A DNA stretch of 38,154 bases from Bacteroidota bacterium (GCA_023409975.1 JAEYQO010000008.1:1-38154), one strand, 5' to 3'; counted from the stretch's first letter, positions 14,661-22,912 are shown. The notes: generated by a model not told the origin, from the letters alone. Translations and numbers: made by a program.

Positions 14661-15686
14661 TTAGAGAATATTCCCTGAGCGGGTGCTACCATCCGGGTTT
14701 GTTCTGTCACCTGAGGACCGGAAACCGGTGCTACCTGATGAGGAGTCACGATTGACCCGGATACGGTTTTCCACCTGTGTAACGCCGGGAATGGATTCAG
14801 CGATATCTTCAGCACGCCTTTTGGCGAATCTGTCGGAGACCTGGCCGGTGAGCACAACCTCAGAATTATTCACCTTGACTTCGATATCGGACGCATCTAC
14901 CCAGGAATCATCGTAGAGCCTGTCATTAAGATCTTCCTCGATGCGGGAGTCAGTTCGTTTATAGCCTTTGGGGCCCTTACCCCTGTGCTGATCGTACCAA
15001 TGATCCATACGCCTGCGGTGTTCTGCATCTCTGTCTCCAAACCAGGAAGCTACTTCGTCCCCTGCCCGGTCGAACCAGTCGCGGTTGTCACGTCTCCAGG
15101 CTTCTTCATAGTTCTTGTCATACCGGCCACTGAAGCTGCTGTAATTTCGTTCGTCCGGATTTCCGTAAGCCCAGCCGGAGCCGCGGCGGTTGGTATTACC
15201 TGAACCGAATTCACCCTGGTAGGAACGTCGACCATAGTGGCCATACTCGCCACCGAAATTACTGCCGTAGCCACCCTGGTTGTAGGCATAATTACTGCGC
15301 ACACCGAATCCACGAGGTTCCTGTCCGTCGCGATCATAGCCGGCGTTCTGGTTTCTGTAGTCCATATTACCATAGTCACCTGCCGTACGGCCGTAGCCGC
15401 GGCGGTTCACACCGAAGTCATAATCGTGGTCATAATTACTTCCGCTGAAATTCCTTGAACCGGCGCCTTCCTCCCAGTCGCTGTACTGATCCTGCGGATT
15501 TCGATGATCGGGTCTGTTCTGCCGGTAATTCTCTTCTGTTGCGCCGTAGCTGCTATAGCCCCGGTCGAGATCACCGCCATGGCCGCTATGGGGGTGATCG
15601 GAGTAGCTGCCGCGACGATAGTAATTGTCAGAAGTGTATTCTGAAGGGCGGTCTTCCCTTCTTCTGTTTCGCATGTTGTCTGCCAT
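14661..15686 (-). CDS. BON-domain protein with Tyr/Gly/Arg/Asn-rich N-terminal region
   Basis: This 341-aa protein begins MADNMRNRRREDRPSEYTSD. Residues 1 to about 190 are low complexity, rich in Tyr, Gly, Arg, Asn and Ser, with short repeats such as GGYGSNFGGEYGHYGRR. A conserved linker follows (ASWFGDRDAEHRRRMDHWYD, HRGKGPKGYKRTDSRIEEDL). The BON domain then runs from about 245 to 310 (VDASDIEVKVNNSEVVLTGQV, ESIPGVTQVENRIRV). BON domains are linked to phospholipid or envelope binding, but no signal peptide is visible here. The tail is Ser/Gly-rich. It is probably a stress-associated protein. Confidence 0.85.
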   Translation of the reverse strand: MADNMRNRRREDRPSEYTSDNYYRRGSYSDHPHSGHGGDLDRGYSSYGATEENYRQNRPDHRNPQDQYSDWEEGAGSRNFSGSNYDHDYDFGVNRRGYGRTAGDYGNMDYRNQNAGYDRDGQEPRGFGVRSNYAYNQGGYGSNFGGEYGHYGRRSYQGEFGSGNTNRRGSGWAYGNPDERNYSSFSGRYDKNYEEAWRRDNRDWFDRAGDEVASWFGDRDAEHRRRMDHWYDQHRGKGPKGYKRTDSRIEEDLNDRLYDDSWVDASDIEVKVNNSEVVLTGQVSDRFAKRRAEDIAESIPGVTQVENRIRVNRDSSSGSTGFRSSGDRTNPDGSTRSGNIL

Positions 15687-15862
15687 AGTGAGGATTTTAT
15701 TATTTAAGACTCGCCAAACTGCAACAAAACTATGCCCGGCCGGTGCGCTGTTGACGGCACTACAAAAGCCTGAAATCCAGCAGTTCCTCGGGATAAGCTT
15801 GTGCTGGCATGGAGTTTAAGGTATGGCGGACAGAACTATATGTGTAACCAAAACAACTAACC

Positions 15863-16324
15863 ATGAAAAAAATCATTGTATTAGCATCTGCCCTGGCGAT
15901 CTTTTCAGCCTGTAATGAGCAGACAGAAACAGAGATGACTACAGAAGACACCAGTTTCCGTACGGCACCTGTTACGACGGAGGCCTATTCCCCTGGAGAG
16001 GGCGATGTGACCTATCGTGAAAACAGAGTACAGGTTTGGCGTGGTGGGGCCTGGGAGGACACAGATGAAGAAGTACGCATGGATAATGGCGTTGTGATCA
16101 CGAGAGAAGGACGAGCGGTGCGTGACGGACGAGAAATCGAATTGGAGGATGGAGCTGTAGTGAGTCGGGACGGTGATGTCTTTGATCGTACGGGACGAGC
16201 GCTGGAGAATGCCTGGGAATCAACCAAGGAAGCGGGGAAAGACGCAGGGCGTGCGATAGGAGATGCGGCGCAAAAGGCCGGGAGAAAGATTGAAGGTGCG
16301 GTAGATGACACGCCGAACGACTAG
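15863..16324 (+). CDS. Small lipoprotein with DUF6799-like repeats
   Basis: This 153-aa protein has a lipoprotein signal (MKKIIVLASALAIFSAC, lipobox Cys at residue 17). A segment around 50-115 alternates Asp/Gly/Arg motifs (RMDNGVVITREGRAV, IELEDGAVVSRDGDVF), resembling DUF6799 proteins of Bacteroidota. The C-terminal 40 residues form an Ala/Lys/Glu-rich amphipathic helix (STKEAGKDAGRAIGDAAQKA). It is likely membrane anchored in the periplasm. Function is unknown. A TATATGTG element with TTTA 18 bp upstream (15815-15844) may be its promoter. Confidence 0.8.
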   Translation: MKKIIVLASALAIFSACNEQTETEMTTEDTSFRTAPVTTEAYSPGEGDVTYRENRVQVWRGGAWEDTDEEVRMDNGVVITREGRAVRDGREIELEDGAVVSRDGDVFDRTGRALENAWESTKEAGKDAGRAIGDAAQKAGRKIEGAVDDTPND

Positions 16325-16460
16325 AAGCACAATCTTATTGCAAGTCATCATTGCAAGCCTTGATACTGAGGCGCAAAAACAATTAATCGAATCCCGGGGT
16401 GTAACGCTTCGGGGTTTGATATGAAAGGAAGACATTCTGCAATCTCAGATCAGGAAAGAT

Positions 16461-16492
16461 AAGCCCTGCGACCGAAAACGGCAGCAGGGCTT
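16461..16492. terminator. Bidirectional terminator-like hairpin
   Basis: AAGCCCTGC (16461-16469) pairs with GCAGGGCTT (16484-16492), with an inner CCG/CGG pairing in the loop. TTTATTC follows on the plus strand. It lies between the convergent lipoprotein and azurin-like genes. Confidence 0.7.
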
Positions 16493-16518
16493 TATTCAAC
16501 ACAAAAAACCAGTCTTTA

Positions 16519-17031
16519 TTACTCGACAATGAACTGTCCGTTCATCATACCATAGTGGCCGGGGAAAGAACAGAGGAACGTGTAGGTTCCTTTGGGAGGT
16601 GTAACAAACTCAATTGTTGTAGACTCTCCACCACCGATCATGGGAGTAGAAACGATAACATCGCCAATGACTTCATAGGGAACATCGAAATCGGGTGCCT
16701 GTGCCTTTGCTGCACCCTGACCGAAGGTTTGAAGGTCGACGCCCTGGTTTAGCAGAACGAAGTTGTGCCCCATGGCATCTTTGGGCATGGTACCATTGTG
16801 CTTCAGCGTGAGTTTCACATTCTGACCTTCCTTAACACGGATTTCAGTCTTGTCGTACTTCATATTGTCATCAGACTGAAGCAGGATTTCAACTGTTTCA
16901 CCAGTGGGTTTTACACCTGCCTCCTGTGTGGCGGGTGAACTGGAAGCCGCCTGCTGCGAGGCGGTATCACCACCACAGGAAGCTAAAAATGCACCAAGCA
17001 TGAGCGTCAAAACACCATTTCTCAGATTCAT
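16519..17031 (-). CDS. Azurin/plastocyanin-like cupredoxin lipoprotein
   Basis: This 170-aa protein has a lipoprotein signal (LMLGAFLASCGG), a Ser/Ala/Gln linker, and a type 1 copper domain from about residue 45. The copper ligands are visible as His in AMGHNFVLL and the C-terminal Cys-x4-His-x3/4-Met cluster in FLCSFPGHYGMMNGQF. By family it is a periplasmic single-electron carrier, for example between respiratory complexes and terminal reductases. No redox partner is adjacent. A TACCTTTG -7 element lies upstream at 17057-17064. Confidence 0.92.
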   Translation of the reverse strand: MNLRNGVLTLMLGAFLASCGGDTASQQAASSSPATQEAGVKPTGETVEILLQSDDNMKYDKTEIRVKEGQNVKLTLKHNGTMPKDAMGHNFVLLNQGVDLQTFGQGAAKAQAPDFDVPYEVIGDVIVSTPMIGGGESTTIEFVTPPKGTYTFLCSFPGHYGMMNGQFIVE

Positions 17032-17056
17032 TACTAAAGGATTTGATTATGAGACG

Positions 17057-17064
17057 CAAAGGTA
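17057..17064 (-). promoter_or_regulatory. -7 element upstream of the azurin-like gene
   Basis: TACCTTTG on the minus strand matches TAnnTTTG exactly, 25 bp before the ATG. The -33 element is not obvious. Confidence 0.5.
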
Positions 17065-17161
17065 CCCATTAAAACCTAATCGGGAACATGACGAAAGTCA
17101 GGAATGAAGTCAGTGTTCTGTCACAAAAGGAAGCAAAAAAGAGAAAGCAGATACTGCTGAA

Positions 17162-17197
17162 AAAAAAGAGACAAATACCGTGATTTGTCTCTTTTTT
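17162..17197. terminator. Terminator of tRNA-Leu
   Basis: A 15-bp perfect inverted repeat pairs AAAAAAGAGACAAAT (17162-17176) with ATTTGTCTCTTTTTT (17183-17197) around a 6-nt loop. It starts 3 bases past the tRNA 3' end and is symmetric enough to act in both directions. Confidence 0.92.
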
Positions 17198-17199
17198 AG

Positions 17200-17285
17200 T
17201 GCGGCAGAGGAGATTCGAACTCCCATGCCCTTTAACAGGCGCTACCACCTCAAAGTAGTGCGTCTACCAGTTTCGCCACCGCCGC
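17200..17285 (-). tRNA. tRNA-Leu (anticodon GAG)
   Basis: This is an 86-nt class II tRNA read on the minus strand. The acceptor stem is GCGGCGG/CTGCCGC with discriminator A. The D-arm is GCGAAACTGGTAGACGC. The anticodon stem CTACT/GGTAG closes loop TTGAGGT (anticodon GAG, decoding CUC/CUU). The extra arm is GCC-TGTTAAA-GGGC. The T-arm is GGGAG-TTCGAAT-CTCCT. CCA is not encoded, so it must be added enzymatically. Confidence 0.97.
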
Positions 17286-17302
17286 ATTCCCGTGAAGGGA
17301 TG

Positions 17303-17333
17303 CAAAAGTAAGATAGAATTCGGAATTAGCAAA
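17303..17333 (-). promoter_or_regulatory. Consensus promoter of tRNA-Leu
   Basis: On the minus strand TTTG (17333-17330), 19 bp, TACTTTTG (17310-17303) matches both parts of the Bacteroidota primary-sigma consensus exactly. The predicted start lies about 10 bases before the mature tRNA 5' end. It is the clearest promoter in the window and calibrates the others. Confidence 0.85.
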
Positions 17334-17452
17334 TTCAGTCGCTGGTCATCAGCGGGAATTGATTCGTTCTGGTTCGGCGTTGTTTGCGATTCCGTAACCT
17401 CGTAACAATCGGATCGGGCAGTTTTGTGTTTATCTCAGGGTTCTGTTTCTGT

Positions 17453-18589
17453 TCATCTTCTCAGGAGGATCCGGAAAGTCGTTCCCTTGCCGGGTTCGGA
17501 GTGTTTGACGTAAAGTGAGCCGTGATGGTAGGTCTCGATGATTCTTTTGGCGAGTGACAGACCGAGCCCCCACCCTCTTTTTTTCGTTGTAAAGCCGGGT
17601 GTGAACACCTTTTTGACATGGTGTTTGGCAATGCCCTTTCCCGAGTCAGTAACATCGATCCAGACCTGGTGTGGATGGTTGGTGACCTTTACCTGAATGA
17701 GACCTTTCCCGTCGAGGGCATCCAGGGCATTCCTCAGCAGATTTTCCAGAACCCAGTCGAACAGCGGTCCTGAGATGTAGGCTAAGACCTCCTGGCTATT
17801 CGTCCCGAGCTCAAAAAGCACTTTGCTGGGGGCCCTTCTTTCCATATAACGGACCATATCGGTGACCCGGACCATCACATTTTCCTCTTCAAGTTGCGGC
17901 TCGCTGCCCACCTTACTGAATCGATCCGCCACGAGCTTCAGACGATCGAGATCCTTCTTCATTTCAATGACCGCCTCATCATTGCCCTTCTGTTCTTTAA
18001 GTAGTTCCAGCCAGGCCTCTATAGAGCTGAGAGGTGTTCCCAACTGGTGGGCTGTTTCCTTTGAAAGACCTACCCAAACCTGATTCTGCAGGGAGCGGTG
18101 TACGGTAGTAATTGCAATCAGGACAACGGTAAGGAAGAGAAAAATGATCGCGAGTTGTACGTAAGGATAGTAGCGAAGCTGTGTGAGTAGATAAGATTGA
18201 CCGTAATAGATATAATTCTTTCCGATGCCGAAGTCAGCAGTGATCGGCTGGTGCATCCTCCTGAACTCGCTGAGTTTTCGCTGGAGATGGACCTCAAAGT
18301 TCCTTACCCGGTTTGTATCGATATTCTTGCTATCAATAATATCCCCGGCGTCATTTGTGATGATCAGGGGAATCGTCGTATTCTCTGAGACAAAAGTTTG
18401 TGCGAACGTCAGCTCATCGTCGTTAGTAGCCGTGGCGAGTGTCTTGAGACTCAGTGCCAGATGCTCAACCTTTTTCCTTTCTTCCTGTGCCAGCTTATGT
18501 GCTAACTGATTGGTGTAGTACAGAGAGGCCACGACAATGGAAAGCGCTGCCAGCACCAGATATGTTTTCCAGTTAAAGTATTGCCGCAT
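17453..18589 (-). CDS. Sensor histidine kinase
   Basis: This 378-aa inner-membrane kinase has TM1 at about 9-27 and TM2 at about 144-163, enclosing a periplasmic sensor region of about 115 residues. The H-box is SKETAHQLGTPLSSIEAWLE with the phospho-acceptor His181. The HATPase domain shows the N-box NLLRNALDAL, the G1 box DSGKGI, the F-box VFTPGFTTKKRGWGLGLSLA and a final GKGTTFRILL. No HAMP domain is apparent and no response regulator is adjacent, so it is an orphan kinase here. The stimulus cannot be inferred. Confidence 0.93.
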   Translation of the reverse strand: MRQYFNWKTYLVLAALSIVVASLYYTNQLAHKLAQEERKKVEHLALSLKTLATATNDDELTFAQTFVSENTTIPLIITNDAGDIIDSKNIDTNRVRNFEVHLQRKLSEFRRMHQPITADFGIGKNYIYYGQSYLLTQLRYYPYVQLAIIFLFLTVVLIAITTVHRSLQNQVWVGLSKETAHQLGTPLSSIEAWLELLKEQKGNDEAVIEMKKDLDRLKLVADRFSKVGSEPQLEEENVMVRVTDMVRYMERRAPSKVLFELGTNSQEVLAYISGPLFDWVLENLLRNALDALDGKGLIQVKVTNHPHQVWIDVTDSGKGIAKHHVKKVFTPGFTTKKRGWGLGLSLAKRIIETYHHGSLYVKHSEPGKGTTFRILLRR

Positions 18590-18625
18590 GATTGCTTCCC
18601 GTTAAACGAAGACAAGGTAAATAAT

Positions 18626-18658
18626 ATTGTGATTTTGAAGGAAGAACTACTATTTTTG
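18626..18658 (+). promoter_or_regulatory. Promoter upstream of the 18681-18899 gene
   Basis: ATTG (18626-18629), 21 bp, TATTTTTG (18651-18658) has a perfect -7 element and a near-consensus -33 element. The predicted leader is about 16 nt. It may also drive the glycosyltransferase gene. Confidence 0.65.
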
Positions 18659-18680
18659 TCCGCGGAAATCTGACTCCTTC

Positions 18681-18899
18681 ATGGACACTAAACACAACAA
18701 CGAGGAAATCCTTCTTGATAATCCAGCGGACATTGAGTTGAATAAGCCAACCAAATCCCGCTTCTTATTCCTTTTGTTCTTCTTTAGCCTGTTTATATTT
18801 TCATGGGCGGGTTGCTACACACTGTGGACGCATAGCTACGAAAGCAATGAGTCGCCGGATGTACCAAAGAGCAGCCTTTACTCTCCTGAATACAAATAA
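18681..18899 (+). CDS. Small single-pass membrane protein, unknown
   Basis: This 72-aa protein has an acidic N-terminus (MDTKHNNEEILLDNPADIEL), one strongly hydrophobic helix at about residues 28-47 (FLFLLFFFSLFIFSWAGCY) and a short polar C-terminal tail. I do not recognise it. A good promoter lies 23 bp upstream, and the glycosyltransferase start follows 17 bp after its stop, so the two are probably cotranscribed. Confidence 0.7.
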   Translation: MDTKHNNEEILLDNPADIELNKPTKSRFLFLLFFFSLFIFSWAGCYTLWTHSYESNESPDVPKSSLYSPEYK

Positions 18900-18916
18900 A
18901 CTCCTGCTCCCGTGCG

Positions 18917-19966
18917 ATGATTCAATGTGAGCATGAAACAGCCGTCGTCATTCTTAGCTATAACGGCAGGAAATGGCACGAGTTGTTTCTACCATTGATC
19001 GTTGCTGAAGCTTCGTCTGGCTATGATGTTATTGTAGCGGACAATGCCTCTACAGATGATACCTACACTTACCTTCAGGAGCATTTCCCATCAGTTAAGC
19101 TGGTAAGAATTGCTGTAAACAAGGGCTTTGCTAATGGGTATTACGAAGCACTGAAGCAGATCCAGGCGAAGTATTACCTATTACTGAGTGCCGATTTCGA
19201 GGTCACGCAGAACTGGTTCCCTCCACTATTGCAGGCGATGCAACGCTATGAGGGCCTTGCTGCCTGTCAGCCAAAAATCAGATACTGGAAACAAAGAGAA
19301 CTTTTTGAATACGCCGGAGCAGCCGGTGGGTTCAAAGACCCCTATGGGTATCTGTTCTGCAGAGGGCGCGTATTCAACGATCTGGAGCACGATGAAGGGC
19401 AATACGATGATGATATCGAGACCTTCTGGGCTTCCGGCGGATGCCTGATGTTGCGGGCGGACCTGTATCATCAGCTGGGGGGGCTGGACCCGGACCTGTA
19501 TGCCCATATGGAAGAAGTAGATCTTTGCTGGCGGTTGAAAAACCTGGGCTATAAGATCGGTGCTATAGGAGGTTCGACCGTTTACCATGTTGGCGGCAGT
19601 GTGATATCCTATGGAAGTCCGCAAAAGCTGTTTTACAATTTCCGGAACAGCCTTATACTTCTGCTCAAGAATGAGAAGGCGAACAGACTACTTTGGCTGC
19701 TACCTGTAAGGCTGGTACTGGACGGGATAGCAGGACTGCAAATGATGGCCAAAGGGCAGTTCCGAGAAACCTTTACGATCATCAGGGCCCACTTCAGCTT
19801 TTACGGCAGTCTTGGAAAATGGCTGCGGAAAAGGAGCGCTTGTCAGAAACAGATCAGCGTCCGCAACGAGGAAGGCGTTTATCCGCGAAGCATTATCTGG
19901 CAATACTTTGCCCTTGGCAGAAAAACCTTCTCCAGGCTGAAATACGAACCGAAGCGACTTATCTGA
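18917..19966 (+). CDS. Family 2 glycosyltransferase
   Basis: This 349-aa protein has a GT-A fold. Signatures are AVVILSYNGR near the N-terminus, VIVADNASTDDTYTYL, NKGFANGYYEAL, the metal/nucleotide site LLSADFEV in place of a strict DxD, and GGCLMLRADLYHQLGGLDPD with HMEEVDLCWRL. This pattern is like rhamnosyltransferase/WbbL-type GT2 enzymes that add sugars to surface polysaccharide. The C-terminal portion (about 235-300) contains an amphipathic or membrane-associating stretch. Donor and acceptor cannot be told from sequence, and no other polysaccharide genes adjoin it. Confidence 0.92.
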   Translation: MIQCEHETAVVILSYNGRKWHELFLPLIVAEASSGYDVIVADNASTDDTYTYLQEHFPSVKLVRIAVNKGFANGYYEALKQIQAKYYLLLSADFEVTQNWFPPLLQAMQRYEGLAACQPKIRYWKQRELFEYAGAAGGFKDPYGYLFCRGRVFNDLEHDEGQYDDDIETFWASGGCLMLRADLYHQLGGLDPDLYAHMEEVDLCWRLKNLGYKIGAIGGSTVYHVGGSVISYGSPQKLFYNFRNSLILLLKNEKANRLLWLLPVRLVLDGIAGLQMMAKGQFRETFTIIRAHFSFYGSLGKWLRKRSACQKQISVRNEEGVYPRSIIWQYFALGRKTFSRLKYEPKRLI

Positions 19967-20073
19967 GTCGCCTACCGACTGAATCCGGTCATTCACCGAT
20001 TATCCAGAGAGCAACACCTATAAAGGTGAGCTGATCTCCCGCGTGCTTATTAGTTTTACAGAAACCTTCAATC

Positions 20074-20802
20074 ATGTCGCAACACCAGCCTGTTTCGAAA
20101 CGACCTGCAGACAAATCGGTACTTGGATTTATCCTGCTCATACTGGGTGTTATCTTTTTATTGAAACAACTGGGCATCCTTAGTCTGTTTCACATCCACT
20201 CATTCTGGCCGGTGATACTGATCGCCATCGGTATCTATATTGGTATCCGGAATAAGTTTTCATCGAATGCTTCGTTCATTCTGATCGCTATTGGTGTTTT
20301 TAATCTGATCCCATCCTTTTCATTTGAGGTGGGGAATGAGACCGTGCATTCCCGCACCCTGGCTATTCCCTTCTTTCTTATGCTGATAGGCCTTTACATT
20401 ATCCTTCAGGGAAGAAAGAAACATCCGTACCAATTTCGCGAAGGAGAATTCGCATCTGAGCCCTCTATTCGTGCTGATATACTTTTCGGAGGGCGAAAAG
20501 AGATCGTCACTTCGAAAGAATTTACTGGTGGGCGGGTCACTACGACATTCGGGGGATGTGAGATCAATCTGTTACAGGCGGACAGTGCGCAGGAGGAAAT
20601 GCTGCTAGACCTTAGGGTAACTTTTGGAGGAGCCGTAGTGATCGTTCCTGCCCACTGGGAGGTGCGCAACCTGATTCAGCCGATACTTGGAAGTGTGGAG
20701 GACAAGCGGATGTTAAGAACACCTGATGCTGGTCAGCAGAGGAGAATACTAATTCTCGATGGCTCATGTTTTTGTAGTGGCATAGAAATCAAATCCTATT
20801 GA
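20074..20802 (+). CDS. LiaF-like membrane protein
   Basis: This 242-aa protein has four N-terminal transmembrane helices (about 16-35, 42-58, 65-82 and 92-112), the LiaI/LiaF transmembrane region. A soluble beta-rich C-terminal domain follows from about 130 (ADILFGGRKEIVTSKEFTGG, TTFGGCEINLL, VTFGGAVVIVP), typical of LiaF-like/DUF2154 proteins. In Firmicutes LiaF modulates the LiaS sensor in response to cell-wall antibiotics. The gene overlaps the following LytS-type kinase (TGATG), so a comparable modulatory role is a reasonable inference. Confidence 0.88.
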   Translation: MSQHQPVSKRPADKSVLGFILLILGVIFLLKQLGILSLFHIHSFWPVILIAIGIYIGIRNKFSSNASFILIAIGVFNLIPSFSFEVGNETVHSRTLAIPFFLMLIGLYIILQGRKKHPYQFREGEFASEPSIRADILFGGRKEIVTSKEFTGGRVTTTFGGCEINLLQADSAQEEMLLDLRVTFGGAVVIVPAHWEVRNLIQPILGSVEDKRMLRTPDAGQQRRILILDGSCFCSGIEIKSY

Positions 20803-21845
20803 TGCTTCCGATGCAAAATCGAAAGCCATCGCTTCTGTTGCTGCCCGTTGTACTGGCATTTATATTTTCATTGCTATTAGCCTGGGCGGGTAAGGGGCGA
20901 ACGGAGATCCATTTAGATGCTGCGGTAAGCGGATTATTGCTGGGACTGATGGTCTGGGTTTGTATGAACCGGGTATTTCAATATCCGATCCGTGCGGGAA
21001 TTATGACATTTGGGTTGATCATAGGGCTTGCCGGAGGGACGGTGGCTGTGGTATTAGACTATTATATTCTCAAGCTGGCGGTTTCTGAACAGCCGGAATT
21101 TCTGCAATGGCTTCGTCAAAGTCTGCCTACCCGGACTGTTGTTGCTCTTACTGTTACCAGCTGGATGACGACGCTGGCAGCAATGCAGCGTAAGAATGAA
21201 ACCTTGGATGAGCAACTACAGCAGACCAGTGATGCTTCAACTTTGAAGCGGGATGCGGAACTGTTTAAGTTAAGGCAGCAATTGCAGCCCCATTTTCTCT
21301 ACAACAGCCTTAATTCCATCAATGCCCTCATCATGACGGAGCCGGAAAAAGCGCAGGAGATGGTAGGGAAGCTATCAGATTTCCTTAGAAGTTCGGTTCG
21401 TCGTGAGGGTAAGGAATGGATAGAACTGGAGGAGGAACTGGCGTATATCTCATCCTATCTGGCTATTGAAGGTGTTCGATTTGAGGACCGGCTTACGGTA
21501 GACATCCGGAATGAGATCGAACATCCTGCCAGTCTCCCGCCCTTTCTGTTGCAGCCCATCATTGAGAATGCGATCAAGTTTGGACTGTATGGCAACACGG
21601 GAAAGGTGACCATTACCTTCCGCATCAGTCTGCAGGAGCGAAAACTTCTGTTTGAGGTGACAAATCCTGTTGATGAACAATCACGGCCACCTGCCGGGAC
21701 TGGATTTGGGTTAGAAGCAGTGAGGAGAAGGCTTTATCTGCTGTTTGCGAGAATGGACCTATTGGAGACCCGCACAGAAAACGGTTTATTTACGACAACA
21801 TTAAAAATCCCACAGCCTCATGTACAAAGTGATCCTGATCGATGA
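20802..21845 (+). CDS. LytS-type sensor histidine kinase
   Basis: I take the ATG at 20802, which overlaps the LiaF-like stop as TGATG and gives 347 aa. An in-frame TTG three bases earlier is possible but less likely. The N-terminus carries about four membrane helices (9-30, 40-56, 65-90 and 110-128). The His-kinase domain is of the LytS/YehU type (LRQQLQPHFLYNSLNSINAL, phospho-acceptor His164). The ATPase part has PPFLLQPIIENAIKFGL and GTGFGLEAVRRRL. It overlaps the response regulator gene by 26 bp and surely signals to it. Confidence 0.94.
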   Translation: MLPMQNRKPSLLLLPVVLAFIFSLLLAWAGKGRTEIHLDAAVSGLLLGLMVWVCMNRVFQYPIRAGIMTFGLIIGLAGGTVAVVLDYYILKLAVSEQPEFLQWLRQSLPTRTVVALTVTSWMTTLAAMQRKNETLDEQLQQTSDASTLKRDAELFKLRQQLQPHFLYNSLNSINALIMTEPEKAQEMVGKLSDFLRSSVRREGKEWIELEEELAYISSYLAIEGVRFEDRLTVDIRNEIEHPASLPPFLLQPIIENAIKFGLYGNTGKVTITFRISLQERKLLFEVTNPVDEQSRPPAGTGFGLEAVRRRLYLLFARMDLLETRTENGLFTTTLKIPQPHVQSDPDR

Positions 21846-22557
21846 TGAATCGCTTGCGCGGAAGCTCATTAAAAGCTATCTGCAGACACAGCCTGAGTTT
21901 GAAGTAGTCGCCGAATGTGCAGATGGCTTTGAGGGATTCAAAGCCATTCAGGAACACAGTCCAGACCTGATCTTTCTGGACGTACAGATGCCAAAGGTAA
22001 ACGGCTTTGAAATGCTGGAGCTGCTGGACCAGGCACCGTCGGTTATCTTCACAACCGCATTTGACGACTATGCTTTGAAAGCTTTTGATGCGCATGCTGT
22101 GGATTACCTGCTGAAGCCTGTGACGGCAGAAAGATTCAGAAAGGCTATATCCCGGTGGAAGGAGCAGGCAGCGGCCGTGAAGCAGGCACCCTCATCAGCG
22201 TTTTTTGAAGAAGTTGGGAATCAGGGATATCAACAACGACTAGTGGTAAAAGATCAGGGAACGATCAGGATCATTCCTTCGCAGAACATCCATTATATCG
22301 AGGCCAGTGATGATTATATCAAGATTGTGAGCAGCGAAGGAAAGTTTTTAAAAAAAGCCACGCTCACTCAGACCGAAAAGCTACTGGATCCGAAACAATT
22401 TGTGAGAGTACACCGGTCCTATCTCATTCCTGTGAGTCAGCTCCTGAAAATTGAGCCTTATGAAAAGGAAAGCCATGTTGCGAGGCTACAGTGCGGGGTG
22501 AACATAACAGTCAGCAAATCAGGACTTAGCAGACTAAAGCAGGTATTAGGCTGGTAA
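21820..22557 (+). CDS. LytTR-family response regulator
   Basis: This 245-aa protein has a receiver domain at 1-120 with the acidic pair DD8-9, phospho-acceptor Asp54 in LIFLDVQMPKVNGFE, and Lys of LLKPVTAERF. A LytTR DNA-binding domain follows from about 140 to the end (IHYIEASDDYIKIVSS, FVRVHRSYLIPVSQL). It is the output of the kinase encoded just upstream. Targets are unknown, but autoregulation or cell-envelope genes would be usual. Confidence 0.95.
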   Translation: MYKVILIDDESLARKLIKSYLQTQPEFEVVAECADGFEGFKAIQEHSPDLIFLDVQMPKVNGFEMLELLDQAPSVIFTTAFDDYALKAFDAHAVDYLLKPVTAERFRKAISRWKEQAAAVKQAPSSAFFEEVGNQGYQQRLVVKDQGTIRIIPSQNIHYIEASDDYIKIVSSEGKFLKKATLTQTEKLLDPKQFVRVHRSYLIPVSQLLKIEPYEKESHVARLQCGVNITVSKSGLSRLKQVLGW

Positions 22558-22624
22558 TACATGACCTGATTTTTCTGTAATCATCTCCGAAAAACAGAAA
22601 TAACCGTATTTTGTAGGGCCAGGT

Positions 22625-22873
22625 ATGAACGTAGTGATTAATGAAGAACTCGCGCGAGCGGTTTACGAAGCCAACTACAAGGATGTTTGTAGTTTTGAAC
22701 TATTCCTGAACCGGATGAAAAACGGTTTTGACCTTTTAAGAAAGAACCAGGAAATAAAAGAAAGCAAGAAAAAGCCCTTCTTTGAGAGAGAACAACTTGT
22801 AGAGATCAAGATGGCACTTCAATATAATCAGGCAAGACTGATCCAGTTATTGAAAGAGACTGAAAACGAGTAA
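22625..22873 (+). CDS. Hypothetical protein, 82 aa
   Basis: This is a small, highly charged and mostly helical protein (MNVVINEELARAVYEANYKD, KMALQYNQARLIQLL) with no signal or membrane segment. I do not recognise it. It follows the LytTR regulator after 67 bp and is closed by a good terminator. TATTTTG close upstream (22610-22616) is a near-match to the -7 element, so it may have its own promoter. Confidence 0.7.
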   Translation: MNVVINEELARAVYEANYKDVCSFELFLNRMKNGFDLLRKNQEIKESKKKPFFEREQLVEIKMALQYNQARLIQLLKETENE

Positions 22874-22912
22874 AACCCCGAGCAATATATACGTCCGGTA
22901 TAAGCGTAAAAA

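Noticed and set aside
14985..15458. Plus-strand frames opposite the BON-domain gene
   Set aside because: They are mirror frames of a Gly/Tyr/Arg-rich low-complexity region, rich in Val/Thr/Ala with no start context.
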